Positions 51,415 through 61,286 of a stretch of DNA of 64,000 nucleotides are shown here, in pieces. The notes below the pieces were generated by a model. That model worked only from the letters and a program-made list of their open reading frames with translations. It did no database searches and was not told the DNA's origin. Made by a program: the position numbers and the translations under genes. Source of the DNA: Falciphora oryzae (taxonomy: Eukaryota > Ascomycota > Sordariomycetes > Magnaporthales > Magnaporthaceae); contig JNVV01000001.1 of assembly GCA_000733355.1 (NCBI GenBank), forward strand, positions 2,996,219 to 3,060,218. Direction: 5' to 3'. Numbering within the stretch: position 1 is the first letter of the stretch; every line of letters begins with the position of its first letter.

Positions 51415-51548
51415 ATGTCGGAGGAATCGCGGTGTGGGATTGTGTTGCATACCATCAGCGACGAGACTGGTGGCCATCGTGATTAACTGTATCAATGGTT
51501 AGCCTCCAAGTCGCAGACCAAGACGGCAACAGTGATGAGGGGAAGAGA

Positions 51549-51637
51549 AGATTCAGAAACAGCCATTTGTTATCTTCAACGGAGTACCTCAGTCGGTAAT
51601 TCCAACTTGCCGAAGCAAAGAAAATGTTCATCAGAAA
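51549..51637 (-). ncRNA. snR77: Box C/D snoRNA, snR77-like
   Basis: Box C TGATGA (51628-51633) and box D CTGA (51553-51556). The plus strand at 51594-51604 equals 11 nt of 18S rRNA (CGGTAATTCCA). An exact D' CTGA places the target at the U of CGGU, yeast U578, modified by snR77. Confidence 0.9.
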
Positions 51638-51903
51638 GAACAGAGAAGAGAAAAAAGTAGAATCTCGACCTACCATCAACGAATGACCAAGCGAGCAAGC
51701 CGGTCTACCACGCACCCCGGCCAATGAAGCGTGTCGTCGAGACCGCCGCGCCGGGGCAGCCGTGGTCTAGCCGAAGCCGAGTGACCAGCCTAAGAAGCAG
51801 GCATGGGATCCAGGATGGACAGACACCACTGTTGGAGAAGCTGTCAGCCAATTGTTGCGTCCAAAGATGTGGTGCGCGATAGAAGAATGCCGAGAGCTCG
51901 AGA

Positions 51904-51991
51904 GCTTTCAGACTGACGTGACAAATAGCAGTTTCATTCCTTGCGGTCAAAGACTCTAGTTTGTTTGCGGTTTTGCGTGTGTCATCAGGAA
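51904..51991 (-). ncRNA. snR78: Box C/D snoRNA, snR78-like
   Basis: Box C TGATGA (51982-51987) and box D CTGA (51908-51911). The plus strand at 51952-51963 equals 12 nt of 25S rRNA (GACTCTAGTTTG). With D' TTGA the fifth nucleotide pairs with U of GACU, yeast U2421, the snR78 target. Confidence 0.9.
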
Positions 51992-52383
51992 GGAAGGGGA
52001 TCCAAGAGATTGAAAGAAAAGGGCCGTCTCGCGAACCTACCTGGTGCGCTTGTCCTGTCCCTCGCTGCGCATTTTTTCTGCTGCTGCGAGGGGTTGGAGA
52101 GGAAGAAGAAAAAATCAAGCGCAAAAAACCTTTGCGGTGGAATCGATATAGCAAATTTTAGTGGGGCAGAGATGGAGCTTGGAGCTTGGGCGCTGCATCA
52201 CGTGAGACCGCGCGAGCTTTGGCCAGGGACGCGTCTCGGCGGAGTCGGGGGTATCGGCGGACAGGGGAGGCAGCGGCTGAGCCACGGGCTGAGGACTTCG
52301 CCATCCGCGAATGCTGGAATTCCAAACTGCTCAATGTCACCAACTTTTCAACCCGTAACAAAGACAATTCAATAGTAGTCAAA

Positions 52384-53867
52384 ATGCCTGAAATCGCCGA
52401 AGGTAGGTCGTCCTTGCAGCCCTCCTCGTCGTCATCTGGCGGATCAACATGTGCATTCCACTTACACGCTCTCTCGTCTCCACAGTCGCAAGGGTCGTTC
52501 ATTTTCTTCGCCAGCATCTCGTTGGCAAGATTGTTCGGACGGCCAGTGCGCCAGAGGATGCCAGCGTGTTTGGCAAGGTCGGCACGACCGGCCCCGAGGT
52601 AGCGGCCGCCCTCAGGGGTAACAAGGTGAGTTCAGGTGACATGGAACCCCTTAGTCACAGGCTTTTAACTGACAGGCACAAAGGTCATCTCTGCGGGAAG
52701 TCAGGGCAAATACTTCTGGTGAGTGGCAGCTTCCGACCCAAGATTCGGCGAGGCATGCAAGTAATTCTAACAGACTTCCTGTTGTCAGGCTTGTCCTGGA
52801 GAAACCCCCGCATCTCGTGATGCACCTGGGGATGACAGGTACGCAGATATGTGTGGCTATCAATGGCATCATCCAGAGGCCGAGCCAACCTGACTGACAA
52901 CATGTGACCGTCGCGCCCAGGATGGGTCCATATCCGCGGCGTCAAGAGCGCCTACACCAACTACTACAAAAAGATGAAGCCCGGCGAGGAGGAGCAGTGG
53001 CCTCCAAAGTATGCCAAGCTCCAACTAGAGACAGAGGGTCCGAGCAAGGTTGAGGTCGCCTACACAGACCCTCGACGATTCGGCCGGATCCGCCTCGTCA
53101 ACTGCCCCGGGGACGAGATCCGGGAGCGCACGCCCCTGGTCGAGAACGGACCAGACCCCGTCGTGGACGCCGACATCTTCACGCGCGAGTACTTCACAGC
53201 CAAGATGCGCGCGCGCCGCGCCCCCATCAAGGCCCTTCTGCTCGACCAGGCCGTAATCAGCGGGATCGGCAACTGGGTCGGAGACGAGGTGCTCTTCCAG
53301 GCCAAGTTGCACCCGGAGCAGTACTCGAACGAGTGCAGCGAGGCCGAGGTGAAGCGACTGTACGACGCCATCTGCGATGTGTGCCGCACCGCCGTCGACA
53401 AGCTCGGCGACTCGGACGAGTTCCCGGCGCACTGGCTCTTCAACTACCGCTGGGGGAAGGGCGGCAAGCCCAGTCGGCTGCCCAACGGCGAGCCGCTCGC
53501 GTTCGTCACCGTGGGCGGCCGCACGAGCTGCTTCGCGCCCGCACTCCAGAAAAAGACAGGGGCCCTTCCCCGGGGTGCCAAGGTTGTCAAGGAGGAGAGC
53601 GAGGAGGTCGTGAAGAAGGAGGAGTCTGAAGAGAAGGAGGCGGAAGAATCAGAGAAAGAGGAGGAGCCGGCCCCGAAGAGGAGACGAGTCACGAAAGATT
53701 CCAAGGCGAAACCGGCCGCCTCGAAGGGAAGTCGGCAGTCAAGTTCGAGGCGTCCGGGAAAACAAGAGTTGAAGGAAGAATCAGGGGCAGAGGTCTTGGT
53801 AGAAGATTCTGGAAGGAGAAGATCCGGGAGACTTCGAGGCATCGCGAACGGGACGTCTGCCAACTGA
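52384..53867 (+). CDS. Formamidopyrimidine-DNA glycosylase (Fpg/MutM type)
   Basis: Bifunctional base-excision repair glycosylase/AP lyase for oxidised purines, of the plant/fungal type. Exons 52384-52402, 52486-52625, 52684-52718, 52789-52838 and 52921-53867 give 396 aa. The mature N-terminus after Met removal is PEIAEV, with catalytic Pro and Glu in place. HLGMTGWVHI, DPRRFGRIRL, LLLDQAVISGIGNWVGDEVLFQAKLHPEQ (helix-two-turn-helix) and GGRTSCFAPALQKKTG follow. The bacterial zinc finger is absent, as in plant enzymes. The last ~120 residues are a Lys/Glu-rich tail with a likely nuclear signal (PAPKRRRVTKD). Five small exons all keep phase. Confidence 0.92.
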
Positions 53868-54533
53868 TAGCGGAGTAGTGCGGGGCTTATAGAGGGATTG
53901 CTGTAAACGATACGCTTTACAGTAAAGGACAGCGGTAGATGCCAATAGTGCGGACGGTCACTGCAGGCACCTTGGATCAGGCACCAAGGCTGTTCTCTTG
54001 GGTTAGTATTCAACGTTGGAGTTGATAATGTGTTTGGGTTTAGGTAGTCATGATAGAGATAGGGTTTGCGAAATCTCGGCCGCCCAAAACTGAGAGTTCC
54101 GTGATATGTGGTCGTAAATCGTGGCTGCTATAAAATCCCAAAATCCAATCAGCGCGACCAGTAGCGTACGCAAGTATATACAACCTTGCGACCCTGCCGC
54201 TGCCTCGCTGGACCATGCCTGCCATGTACCAGTGTCATTGAATAACACCATGTTAAAGGGTATCTCGTCGACGCATAAAAGCGGACGTTTCTCGAGTGTG
54301 GGACGAAGAAAGAAATCCAAGTATTGATGCAACGCCTTCCGTCGCTTGCTATGCCAAGGGGGACCCGTATAATCCAGAAATCCGAGCCAGTCCCGTCTGT
54401 CCCAACAATGCCCGCGATTCCCCTAAATCGTGGAATTGGCCAAATCAAAACGAGAAAAAGGGAAGCCAGAAAGGAGTGAGGGGGTAGGACATAAATAAGT
54501 GTGAGAAGACCCCGATTGTGTAGGTAGGCGCCC
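53868..54533. other. Convergent spacer, Fpg and VIVID
   Basis: 666 bp between convergent gene ends, AT-richer than coding DNA. It presumably holds both 3' UTRs. No gene supported. Confidence 0.55.
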
Positions 54534-55343
54534 TCACTCCTTCGCGCAGAGGAAGCCGACGGAGTAGTGATGAAGTCCCGAGTCGTCCCACGAGACAGGG
54601 ATGATGGTCAGGATGTTGGTGAAGGGGGCGCCGTCCTTGCGGAAGTTGGGCACCTCGAGCTGCAGCTCCGCGTTGCGCTCGACCGACCTGCGCATGCGTT
54701 TGACTAGGTCCTTGGGCACGTGGCGGCGCGCCGACCCCCGCTCGACGGGGCCCCTGCCGGGGGGAGCCTGCAGGAAGCGGCAGTTGCGCCCAATCACTTC
54801 CGAGGTCGAGTAGCCCGTCAGCTCCGTGAAGGGCTCCGAGGCGTAGACGATGGGCGTGTCCGGCTGCGTGAGGTCGCAGAGCACCATGGCGCACGACGCG
54901 TCGACGGGCCCGAGGTCGACTTGGGGGTTTGGTCTGGCGGTTACTCGGAACTAGTTGATACGAGGTGTTAGTTCTGTTGCTTGCTGTTTTTTGGAATGTG
55001 TGGCTGTTCCAAAGATAGCAAGCGATGATTATGTCCCTTACCAGTATGTCGAGCATGTTGAAGCCGCTTGCTGAGTATAGTCCCGGGTAGATCAGAGGAT
55101 CTTGTTGACCATAGCCTGCAGCGGCCTGGCTACCCTCAGCGGCCTTGGGTTGTCTGTTAGCCTCTGAAGCCCTCCTTCAGCCGGCCCTCGATGCCGATAC
55201 AGTCGGATGGGACAAGAGCCGAGAGTTAGAATAGGCATTTCAGATAGTAGAGCCCTTACCTGCATGGCGGCCACCTCCCACGAGTTGAGCACAGGGGGCG
55301 GGTTAGGCGCCATAGAATAACTGACGACGCTTGCGGAATACAT
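54534..55343 (-). CDS. vvd: VIVID-type LOV blue-light photoreceptor
   Basis: Small flavin-binding LOV protein that damps White Collar signalling (photoadaptation). Exons in transcript order: 55343-55260, 55143-55042, 54950-54534, giving 200 aa (Neurospora VVD 186). The N-terminal cap NSWEVAAMQ parallels NPWEVEAYQ of Neurospora, and SGFNMLDILFRVTARPNPQVDLGPVDASCA aligns without gaps. The LOV core is IVYASEPFTELTGYSTSEVIGRNCRFLQ, with the photo-adduct cysteine about residue 119, then RNAELQLEVPNFRKDGAPFTN and IPVSW. Exon 2 could alternatively begin 18 nt later at GTAGCCAG; I chose the acceptor nearer the CTAAC branch site. GATCGA-rich promoter sequence agrees with light control. Confidence 0.92.
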
Positions 55344-55428
55344 CGAGGGCCGGCAGATGTGCGCTGATCAACGGGAGTCAAGGTGTGAATCCCCGGCGCT
55401 GACCAGGGTAGACGTGAAAAGGAGGGGA

Positions 55429-55436
55429 GATCGATC
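55429..55436 (-). promoter_or_regulatory. GATCGATC motif next to VIVID TATA box
   Basis: GATCGATC lies 4 bp from the TATATA box at 55441-55446 and 86 bp upstream of the VIVID ATG. GATCGA is the core bound by the White Collar Complex in Neurospora, so this is a candidate proximal light-response element. Confidence 0.5.
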
Positions 55437-55439
55437 CCT

Positions 55440-55447
55440 CTATATAG
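55440..55447 (-). promoter_or_regulatory. TATA box of VIVID
   Basis: CTATATAG about 100 bp above the start codon, on the transcribed side of the VIVID gene. Confidence 0.55.
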
Positions 55448-55547
55448 CAGCTCGAGTTGCGAGAGAGGATGCCGAAGAGAAAGGGAACAGCTGCAAGTCA
55501 GCCTCTTTCCGCTTGGCTAAACGCCCGGTGTGCCTTATGGTGCCCGG

Positions 55548-55559
55548 GATCGAGATCGA
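55548..55559. promoter_or_regulatory. Tandem GATCGA light-response-like element
   Basis: Two adjacent copies of GATCGA (55548-55553 and 55554-55559), about 205 bp upstream of the VIVID ATG. Tandem GATC-containing motifs are the Neurospora light-response-element pattern. Confidence 0.55.
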
Positions 55560-56623
55560 CTGTACCCCGAAAGGGAGGTCCCGAGTATTATGCCGGGCAG
55601 ACAACACCGAATCGTTTTGGGTCAAAATTCCCGTGTTGTCCTGGTGAGCCGGAAGGGTGTCCACAGAGCCCAGGGGAAGCGAGAGAAATATTTTGAAGAT
55701 GCAGGCTACGTTATACAAAGTAACTATCCGAAAGCCTGTCACGAATCGAGATGGCTGGAGGGATTTCGAGGAGGGATCGCGGACTGGACACTGGTCGTGG
55801 AAATAGGGACACGACGGTGCGGCCGGGCAAGACAGCGTCGGTGAGCATGCAACAGGACGGGATGGAGACCAATGGACAGGGGATGGGCGTGTGTTCGCCG
55901 GCCCCGGAGGCCCTCAAGGCGGGGGCTTCCAGCCCTTTCTGTGCCATGGGACATGGCAGTGGTATCAAGGAGCGTCAAACGGCATGGAACTTTGAAGGGA
56001 GGGGGTTTCGATACGAGAAGCAGGAAAGGAACTGCCCGGAGAGGTGCGTGGCTAGTGAAGACGCGGTGATCCAGGATCCAAATGGCAGGACTGGGGATCG
56101 GGGAAGATAGGGGCCCTCGATGGGGGCGAACTACCCAAAGCGCGGCGGGAGCGTCAACTGTTGGTGCCGATTTGGGACAGGTAGCAATCAGCGCCCGGAT
56201 CGGGAAGCGGTTTTGGCGGGAGCCACGACTCAACAGGGAAAAAAAAATGGAGGAAAAGCAAAGAAAGGAAAACAGCAATAGTCAAGTACCCGTCTTGGAA
56301 CGGTGTTTGCAACCCTTGCGCGTCCTGCAAGGCGCAATGCAGAATGCATGTCCTCCCTTCCAGGCCTGCAGGGCCTCGACTTCTCTGGCGCCAGTCAGAT
56401 AGCCCCGATCGCCAACGTCCAAGGCGCCGGGGGATGCGATCCACCGGCAAGGTGACCGATCCCTGACAGCGCGGCACGAGTTCAGATCTTGAGCGTTCGT
56501 GCTCCGATCGACCATCGGATCGGGGCACGGGGATTTGTTTGACACAGACTCTTAGCCTTTTCTCCCCCTGGTCTCGCACTAAATAATTCACGGCGTAAAC
56601 GCTGACGCGCAGCGGTGCCATTT

Positions 56624-56662
<39 letters not shown>

Positions 56663-57237
56663 GTTTGGTTCCTTTATTGTCTCGCCATTCCAGTGGGTGT
56701 TTTGGCATTTTTTGCCCCTTTTTCCTTTTCATAGATGCGCCGTGGGCACGGCAGTTGAACGCACGGACCTTGACCGACACCCTCCCTGCTGAGCTGTTTT
56801 CCTCTTTTCCTCCCCGGTCTGAGGTCCTATGGATGGAAGCTTGAGATCGCCCGAACTCGGCGGGTGATATTGATTGCCATTATTGGAGCTGGCGGCAGGA
56901 CCCGTGTGCCGATGTGCCTACCGGCCTCAATCGCATCCTTCACTGATCATCACTCTCGGTTGGAAGTGTGGGTAGATGATGGCGAATCCATCAATAATGT
57001 CCGGCCGGCCCAGCCTGTCGGACACTCGAATAACACAGGCAAGTAGTCACCCAAAAACAACTGGCAGCGTCCAGCTCACCCGCGGCGATCCTGTCGATAA
57101 CCGCCTGACTCGCATCCGACGTCGCCGATCGCGACGCTGGTGGCACCCAGCCTTCAATCGCCGCATCGCGTCTGGCCCTTCCAAGTCTCAAGTCTCACGC
57201 AATCAAGCCGACACAACGCAGACCAGGGCAGGACACA

Positions 57238-58771
57238 TCACCTACCCGGTTTGAAGTCGCTCGTCGGCCGCAGACCCAGGCCCGACTTCTCGTAAACCAT
57301 GTCCAGCATCCGCGCCTGTGCGATGCTGTCTTCGTGCTCGACCCACATGCCCGTGCCCGCCCGGCCGCGGATCCTGTCCACGAAGGCCCCGAGCTGGTGC
57401 CGGTACGAGGTGAAGCTCGGCAGGCCGCCCCGTCCCTGAAACCCGGCTTCCTCCCACGTGTACGCCTTGTGGCTCGTCTTCTCGACCCACCGCTTCAGGA
57501 TCGAATCTTTCTCCTCCGATCCTGTGCCGGTAGGCTTCTTCACCACCCGCACCACAAACTCGTCCTCGACGTCGATCCGGTGCCAGATGAAGCTAGCCAT
57601 AAAATTCCCCATGTACAACTTCCTCGTGCGGACCTTCTCCTGCCCCTCCGGCAGGCCAGCGTCCGGCACCACGACGGGTCGGTGCTCGACCCAGAGGCCG
57701 GGGACGCCAAACTGCGACAGCGGACCCTTTAGCGTCCCCTCAATCTCTGCCGTGCCGCCGTTGGGGAACCGGAAGCTCGCTTTGAAGGCCTCGTCGCAGC
57801 GCTCGCGCGGCGGCGGGCACGGCTTGAGCTCTGCCGACGTGCACTCTTCTGGCAGGACGCCGCCAAAGGCGAGCCGCACCGCCGAGCAGGGGTCTACCCG
57901 ATAAGCACAAGACTAACCTCAGGGGAGGGACAAGAGACGGTTTTCTGTCGATACTCACAGGTGCCCAGATCCATTAGCGCACCACCAGCGAGAGCGTACG
58001 TGAAGCGGATGTCGTCCTCGGCGAACATAAGCGACGGGACCACGACCTTGGCCCTCGCGTGAGCCACGTTGGGCGGGTCTACCAGGGACATGAACTTGGC
58101 CCAGGACGGCTGGAACCGGTAGTGGAAAGCCTCGACGAGCACCGGCGGCTGCCGTTGCGAAGCGCCGCCACCGGCACCTTGCTGCTGCTGCTGCTGCTGG
58201 AGTAGCGTGTGGCGGAAGAGGCTCTCGGCCTCCTGCGCGTTGGAGACCGAGGGCTTCTCCAGCAGGACGTGCTTGCCCGCCGCTAGCGCCCGCAGGGTCC
58301 ACTCGTAGTGCAGGCCGTTCGGCAGCGGGATGTAGACTGCGTCTATGGACGCGTCGTCGAGAATGGCTAGTAAGCGATGATCGTGGCGTGCGCATTTACG
58401 ATGTCACCGCCCGTGTCTGGGTGTTAGTCAAAGTGAGGCACCGTTCCTAATTCTCATGCCCACGCTCGTGATCCACGGAAAGGAAAATGCCCCAAAGAGG
58501 AAAAATCCGGTGTCGGCGTGCCTTGATAACTATCCAGCACCTGCGGGATGCCGTGCTTCTTCGCGTACGCCGTCGCCTTGCTCTTGTCCCTGGCGGCGAC
58601 GGCTTGGACGACGACCTCCGGGTGGGTCCGCGCGGCGTGCATCAGGGCGAACGGCGCAATGTTGGCGGCGCCGAGGATGCCAAACTTGAGCGCGTCGCCC
58701 TCCTTGGGCGCGGCCTTCGAGCCCACGAATATCTGCCACTGGCGGCTGAGGAAGCCAAGGATGCTGGACAT
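57238..58771 (-). CDS. Gfo/Idh/MocA-family NAD(P)-dependent oxidoreductase
   Basis: Resembles dimeric dihydrodiol or D-xylose 1-dehydrogenases (NADP+). Exons in transcript order: 58771-58522, 58366-57959, 57893-57238, giving 437 aa. The Rossmann motif is FGILGAANIAPFAL (about residue 30). DAVYIPLPNGLHYEWTLRALAAGKHVLLEKP contains the EKP signature lysine. EAFHYRFQP and the joined DLGTYPCSAVRLAFGG complete the family pattern. A seven-glutamine tract lies between. Intron 1 (58367-58521) seems to use a GC donor: only that junction yields D-S-Y-Q-A-I-L-D-D as in homologues. A GT donor downstream would insert about 16 residues. An N-terminal hydrophobic stretch (ILGFLSRQWQIFVG) may be a membrane-associating helix. 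Confidence 0.85.
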
Positions 58772-59360
58772 CTTTGCTTTCGCAGTGCCCCGGAGCTCTG
58801 ATGGTTACCCCCTCGATATGCGAGACCTGTGATGATTTCAATTGCTGCTGAAGGAGATTGCTTGCGTGATGCCTGGTCATTGATGAATGAGGCTGGTGCG
58901 GGGAAACCTGTGTGGGTTTCAGCGACAGCCCAAAACCTCTAAAGACAGGTGGTATTGGAGCACGGCATCGCGTCATCCGATGATCCAATGGGTCCGAGGC
59001 CCCTAGAGGTGGGTGGTATTGGTCAATCCCAAGGTGAAGTGGTAGCTATTGAAGTCTTATCTTCGAGGTTCTTGGTTATATACAACGCTAACACTTTTGT
59101 ATTCTAACCACGCCAAGCTATGTAAACTCCAATCAATATGCCTGAACAAACATTTGGGTGAACAGACGGCATTCCGAAGTGTCGGAATGCCTGCCTGTTC
59201 GTGGAATGCGAGTCTTCTCGGATCCTCTCCCGCCAACCATATTCTCCTCCACAATGGTATACTCTACCAGTATAATAGCAGATTCCAGGACCTCTATTAT
59301 TAAGCATCCGGTTTTCGTCTCCTTGTCCGTCTCCGTGCCCGTGTCCGTCTCGACGCTACC
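58772..59360. other. Intergenic, no gene seen
   Basis: Promoter side of the oxidoreductase and 3' side of the SRP40-like gene. A partial repeat of the phrase GGTGGTATTGG occurs at about 58,950 and 59,010. Nothing else is supported. Confidence 0.5.
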
Positions 59361-60581
59361 TTAATCGTCAAACTTAATTCCATTCCGGGCGTTGGTGTCG
59401 ATGCGGCCGCCGCGGTAGCTCCCCTTCTTCTTCTTGTTCTTTTCCTTGGTGAAACCCTTGCCCTTGGTGACGATCAAGTCCTCGTGCGCCTTCTGACCCC
59501 ACTCGTCCGCCGGGTTGAACGCGTTCGACCGGAGGCGGGGATCGACAGCAATGTCCTTGCGGATGCGTGAGAAGGGCACGTTAGGCGCCTTGGGCTCGTT
59601 GCTGTTCTTCTTTCCCCGGTTGTTGGCCTTCACCGCCGGGTCCGGAGGCAGGGGCGCAAACTGGCTGACGGGGAAGACCTGAGGTGAGGTCTTCCCAACT
59701 GTGACCGACGAATCCGATCCGCTCTTAGCAGCCGCGGCCTCCTTTGCCTCCTTTTTGACCTGAGTGCTGGGTTCTGACGAGTCATCGTCGCTGGAATCCG
59801 AGGACGAGGAGGAGGATGAGTCGGAGTCGGAGTCGGATCCGGGAAGCGGGGCCTTGGAAGCGGCCGTCTGGGCCTCGGAATCAGAGTCGGATGACGAAGA
59901 AGACGAAGAGTCGCTGTCAGCCTCAGCCTCGGATGAGGATGAGGAGCTCGAGGACGAAGACGAAGAGGACGATGACGACGACGGGGGCGAGGCAGCTTTG
60001 GCGGTCTTTTGCTTCTTGATCTGGGGCCGCTCGTCCTCCGAGCTGGAGTCTGAGCTGTCGGAGCTGGAAGCAGACGAACTGCTGCTCGACGGTGCTTTCC
60101 TTTTCAGGGGCCTCTTTGCCTGGGGCTTCTCCGCCGTCTTCTTGGCCTTGCTTGTCTTCTTCTTGTCTTCCTCGCTGTCGCTAGACTCCGAGTCGGCCTC
60201 CTCGGCCTCGACGTCCATCATATCCACGTCGGCGTTTCCGGCGCCCTCACTCTCGCTCTCGCTCTCACTCTCGCTTTCGGAAGAGCTCGATTCGCTGCTA
60301 CTGCTGCTGCTGCTTGAGCTGTCGTCATCGATAGCGGAAGCTTTGCCGTTCTGTGACGCCTCCCACCCTTGGAAGACGGCCACCAGCGAAGTTGCGACGG
60401 TAGATCCGGGAGCACTGGCTGGGAGGCCCTTCTTGGCGCGGTGCTTCTTGAACTCCTCATGGGATTTCCTGCTCGAGTGTTCTTCCAGGAACGCCTCGAC
60501 GAGATCGAGCAGCTGCGCCGGCGGGTGTGGCTCCGAGGCGGGCGCCGGCTTCGGGGCCTTCTTGTCTTTCGCAGCGGCCAT
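59361..60581 (-). CDS. Nucleolar SRP40/Nopp140-like phosphoprotein
   Basis: Nucleolar chaperone of snoRNPs and RNA polymerase I. The start at 60581 (MAAAKDKKAPK) sits in a good context, GCCATGG; an upstream in-frame ATG at 60674 would add 31 residues. Product 406 aa. A LisH-like N-terminal helix region is recognisable (LLDLVEAFLEEH). The middle consists of alternating Ser/Glu/Asp acidic clusters and Lys/Ala/Pro basic stretches, the hallmark of Nopp140 and a casein kinase II substrate pattern. The conserved C-terminal SRP40 domain reads FSRIRKDIAVDPRLRSNAF, WGQKAHEDLIVTKGKGFTKEKNKKKKGSYRGG and ends GIKFDD. Confidence 0.92.
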   Translation of the reverse strand: MAAAKDKKAPKPAPASEPHPPAQLLDLVEAFLEEHSSRKSHEEFKKHRAKKGLPASAPGSTVATSLVAVFQGWEASQNGKASAIDDDSSSSSSSSSESSSSESESESESESEGAGNADVDMMDVEAEEADSESSDSEEDKKKTSKAKKTAEKPQAKRPLKRKAPSSSSSSASSSDSSDSSSEDERPQIKKQKTAKAASPPSSSSSSSSSSSSSSSSSEAEADSDSSSSSSSDSDSEAQTAASKAPLPGSDSDSDSSSSSSSDSSDDDSSEPSTQVKKEAKEAAAAKSGSDSSVTVGKTSPQVFPVSQFAPLPPDPAVKANNRGKKNSNEPKAPNVPFSRIRKDIAVDPRLRSNAFNPADEWGQKAHEDLIVTKGKGFTKEKNKKKKGSYRGGRIDTNARNGIKFDD

Positions 60582-61286
60582 GGCTATCTCCTTGGGCGGA
60601 CCGCTGCTCGTGTCGATCGCGGCGGTTGTGCTGTTGTCGCCGAAAAGCCAAGCCGGAGGTGCTAGGCCTGTCATGGACTACCACGGATGGGACAGAGGCC
60701 AATGATAGTGATACAGCCAAGAATATCAGCAGGCACGAGCCGGCTCCTAAAAGCTGAGCTAAAACGAGTCTAATGTGTTGCGAAATGGAAGCGCGATCGA
60801 CCTCGGCGGCAGGCACAATACACCCAACTTGCGGGAGCAGCAACAAGCGACCCTGACCGCCTAGAAAAAAAATTGGCAGAAAAAAAAAAAAAGGCTGACC
60901 CACCACCTGCCCCTTGCCGAACTAGCGCAAAGTCGAATCCGGAGAGTGGGGTGTCCTTCTCCTCAGGGTTAGGGGTCCAGCCAGCTATCGTGCCGTGTTT
61001 GAAACGGCCTGACGTCAATGCTCGACGACAGTTTCCGTTCCCCTCCCACCTTCAACACCGAGCTCCCCAACGCGGTGGGGTTGATGGGGATGCTTGGCTT
61101 GTTTGGACTGGACGAAGGCGCAGGACTCGGGGATTTATGTAACGATGACAGACTGCACCACACGGAAGCCGAGTGGTTCAATTGCCGGCTCATGCTGGAG
61201 AGGCAGGCGGGGTACCTAAAGCACGCACCGAGCCGGCCCTCGGTTCATCTTATTCTCTCTGTCGACTACACTGCACTTGTAGGCAA
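60582..61286. promoter_or_regulatory. Divergent promoter, SRP40 and glyoxalase I
   Basis: 705 bp between divergent starts; includes short A-runs near 60,866 and 60,881. No specific operator recognised. Confidence 0.5.

Larger units (their letters stand above)
50335..52150 (-). ncRNA. Spliced host transcript for six box C/D snoRNAs
   Basis: No strand has a credible protein here. The minus strand instead alternates short exons with introns, each intron holding one box C/D snoRNA. Donors (first intron base) are at 52040 (GTAGGT), 51673 (GTAGGT), 51452 (GTATGC), 51195 (GTAAGC), 50940 (GTTAGT) and 50634 (GTAAGT). Acceptors follow good branch sites such as GGCTGAC and AGCTAAC, for example ending at 51829, 51487, 51254 and 50710. 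The snoRNAs sit 35-85 nt inside each donor. Exon sequences are short and do not maintain a frame, so this is a UHG-like non-coding host. It shares a promoter region with the divergent Fpg gene starting at 52384. Transcript ends are estimates. Confidence 0.8.
55344..57237. promoter_or_regulatory. VIVID promoter region and intergenic
   Basis: Long upstream region of VIVID. It contains a TATA box and several GATC-type motifs, and a 34-T run at 56628-56661. From ~56,800 the sequence approaches the 3' end of the oxidoreductase. No protein gene was recognised. Confidence 0.55.

Noticed and set aside
51705..52154. 149-codon minus-strand open frame
   Set aside because: Runs through the snR78 snoRNA and its intron; better explained as non-coding host transcript.
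59041..59360. Short plus-strand frames near 59,050-59,364
   Set aside because: Too short, AT-rich, and no recognisable product; probably the 3' region of the SRP40-like gene.
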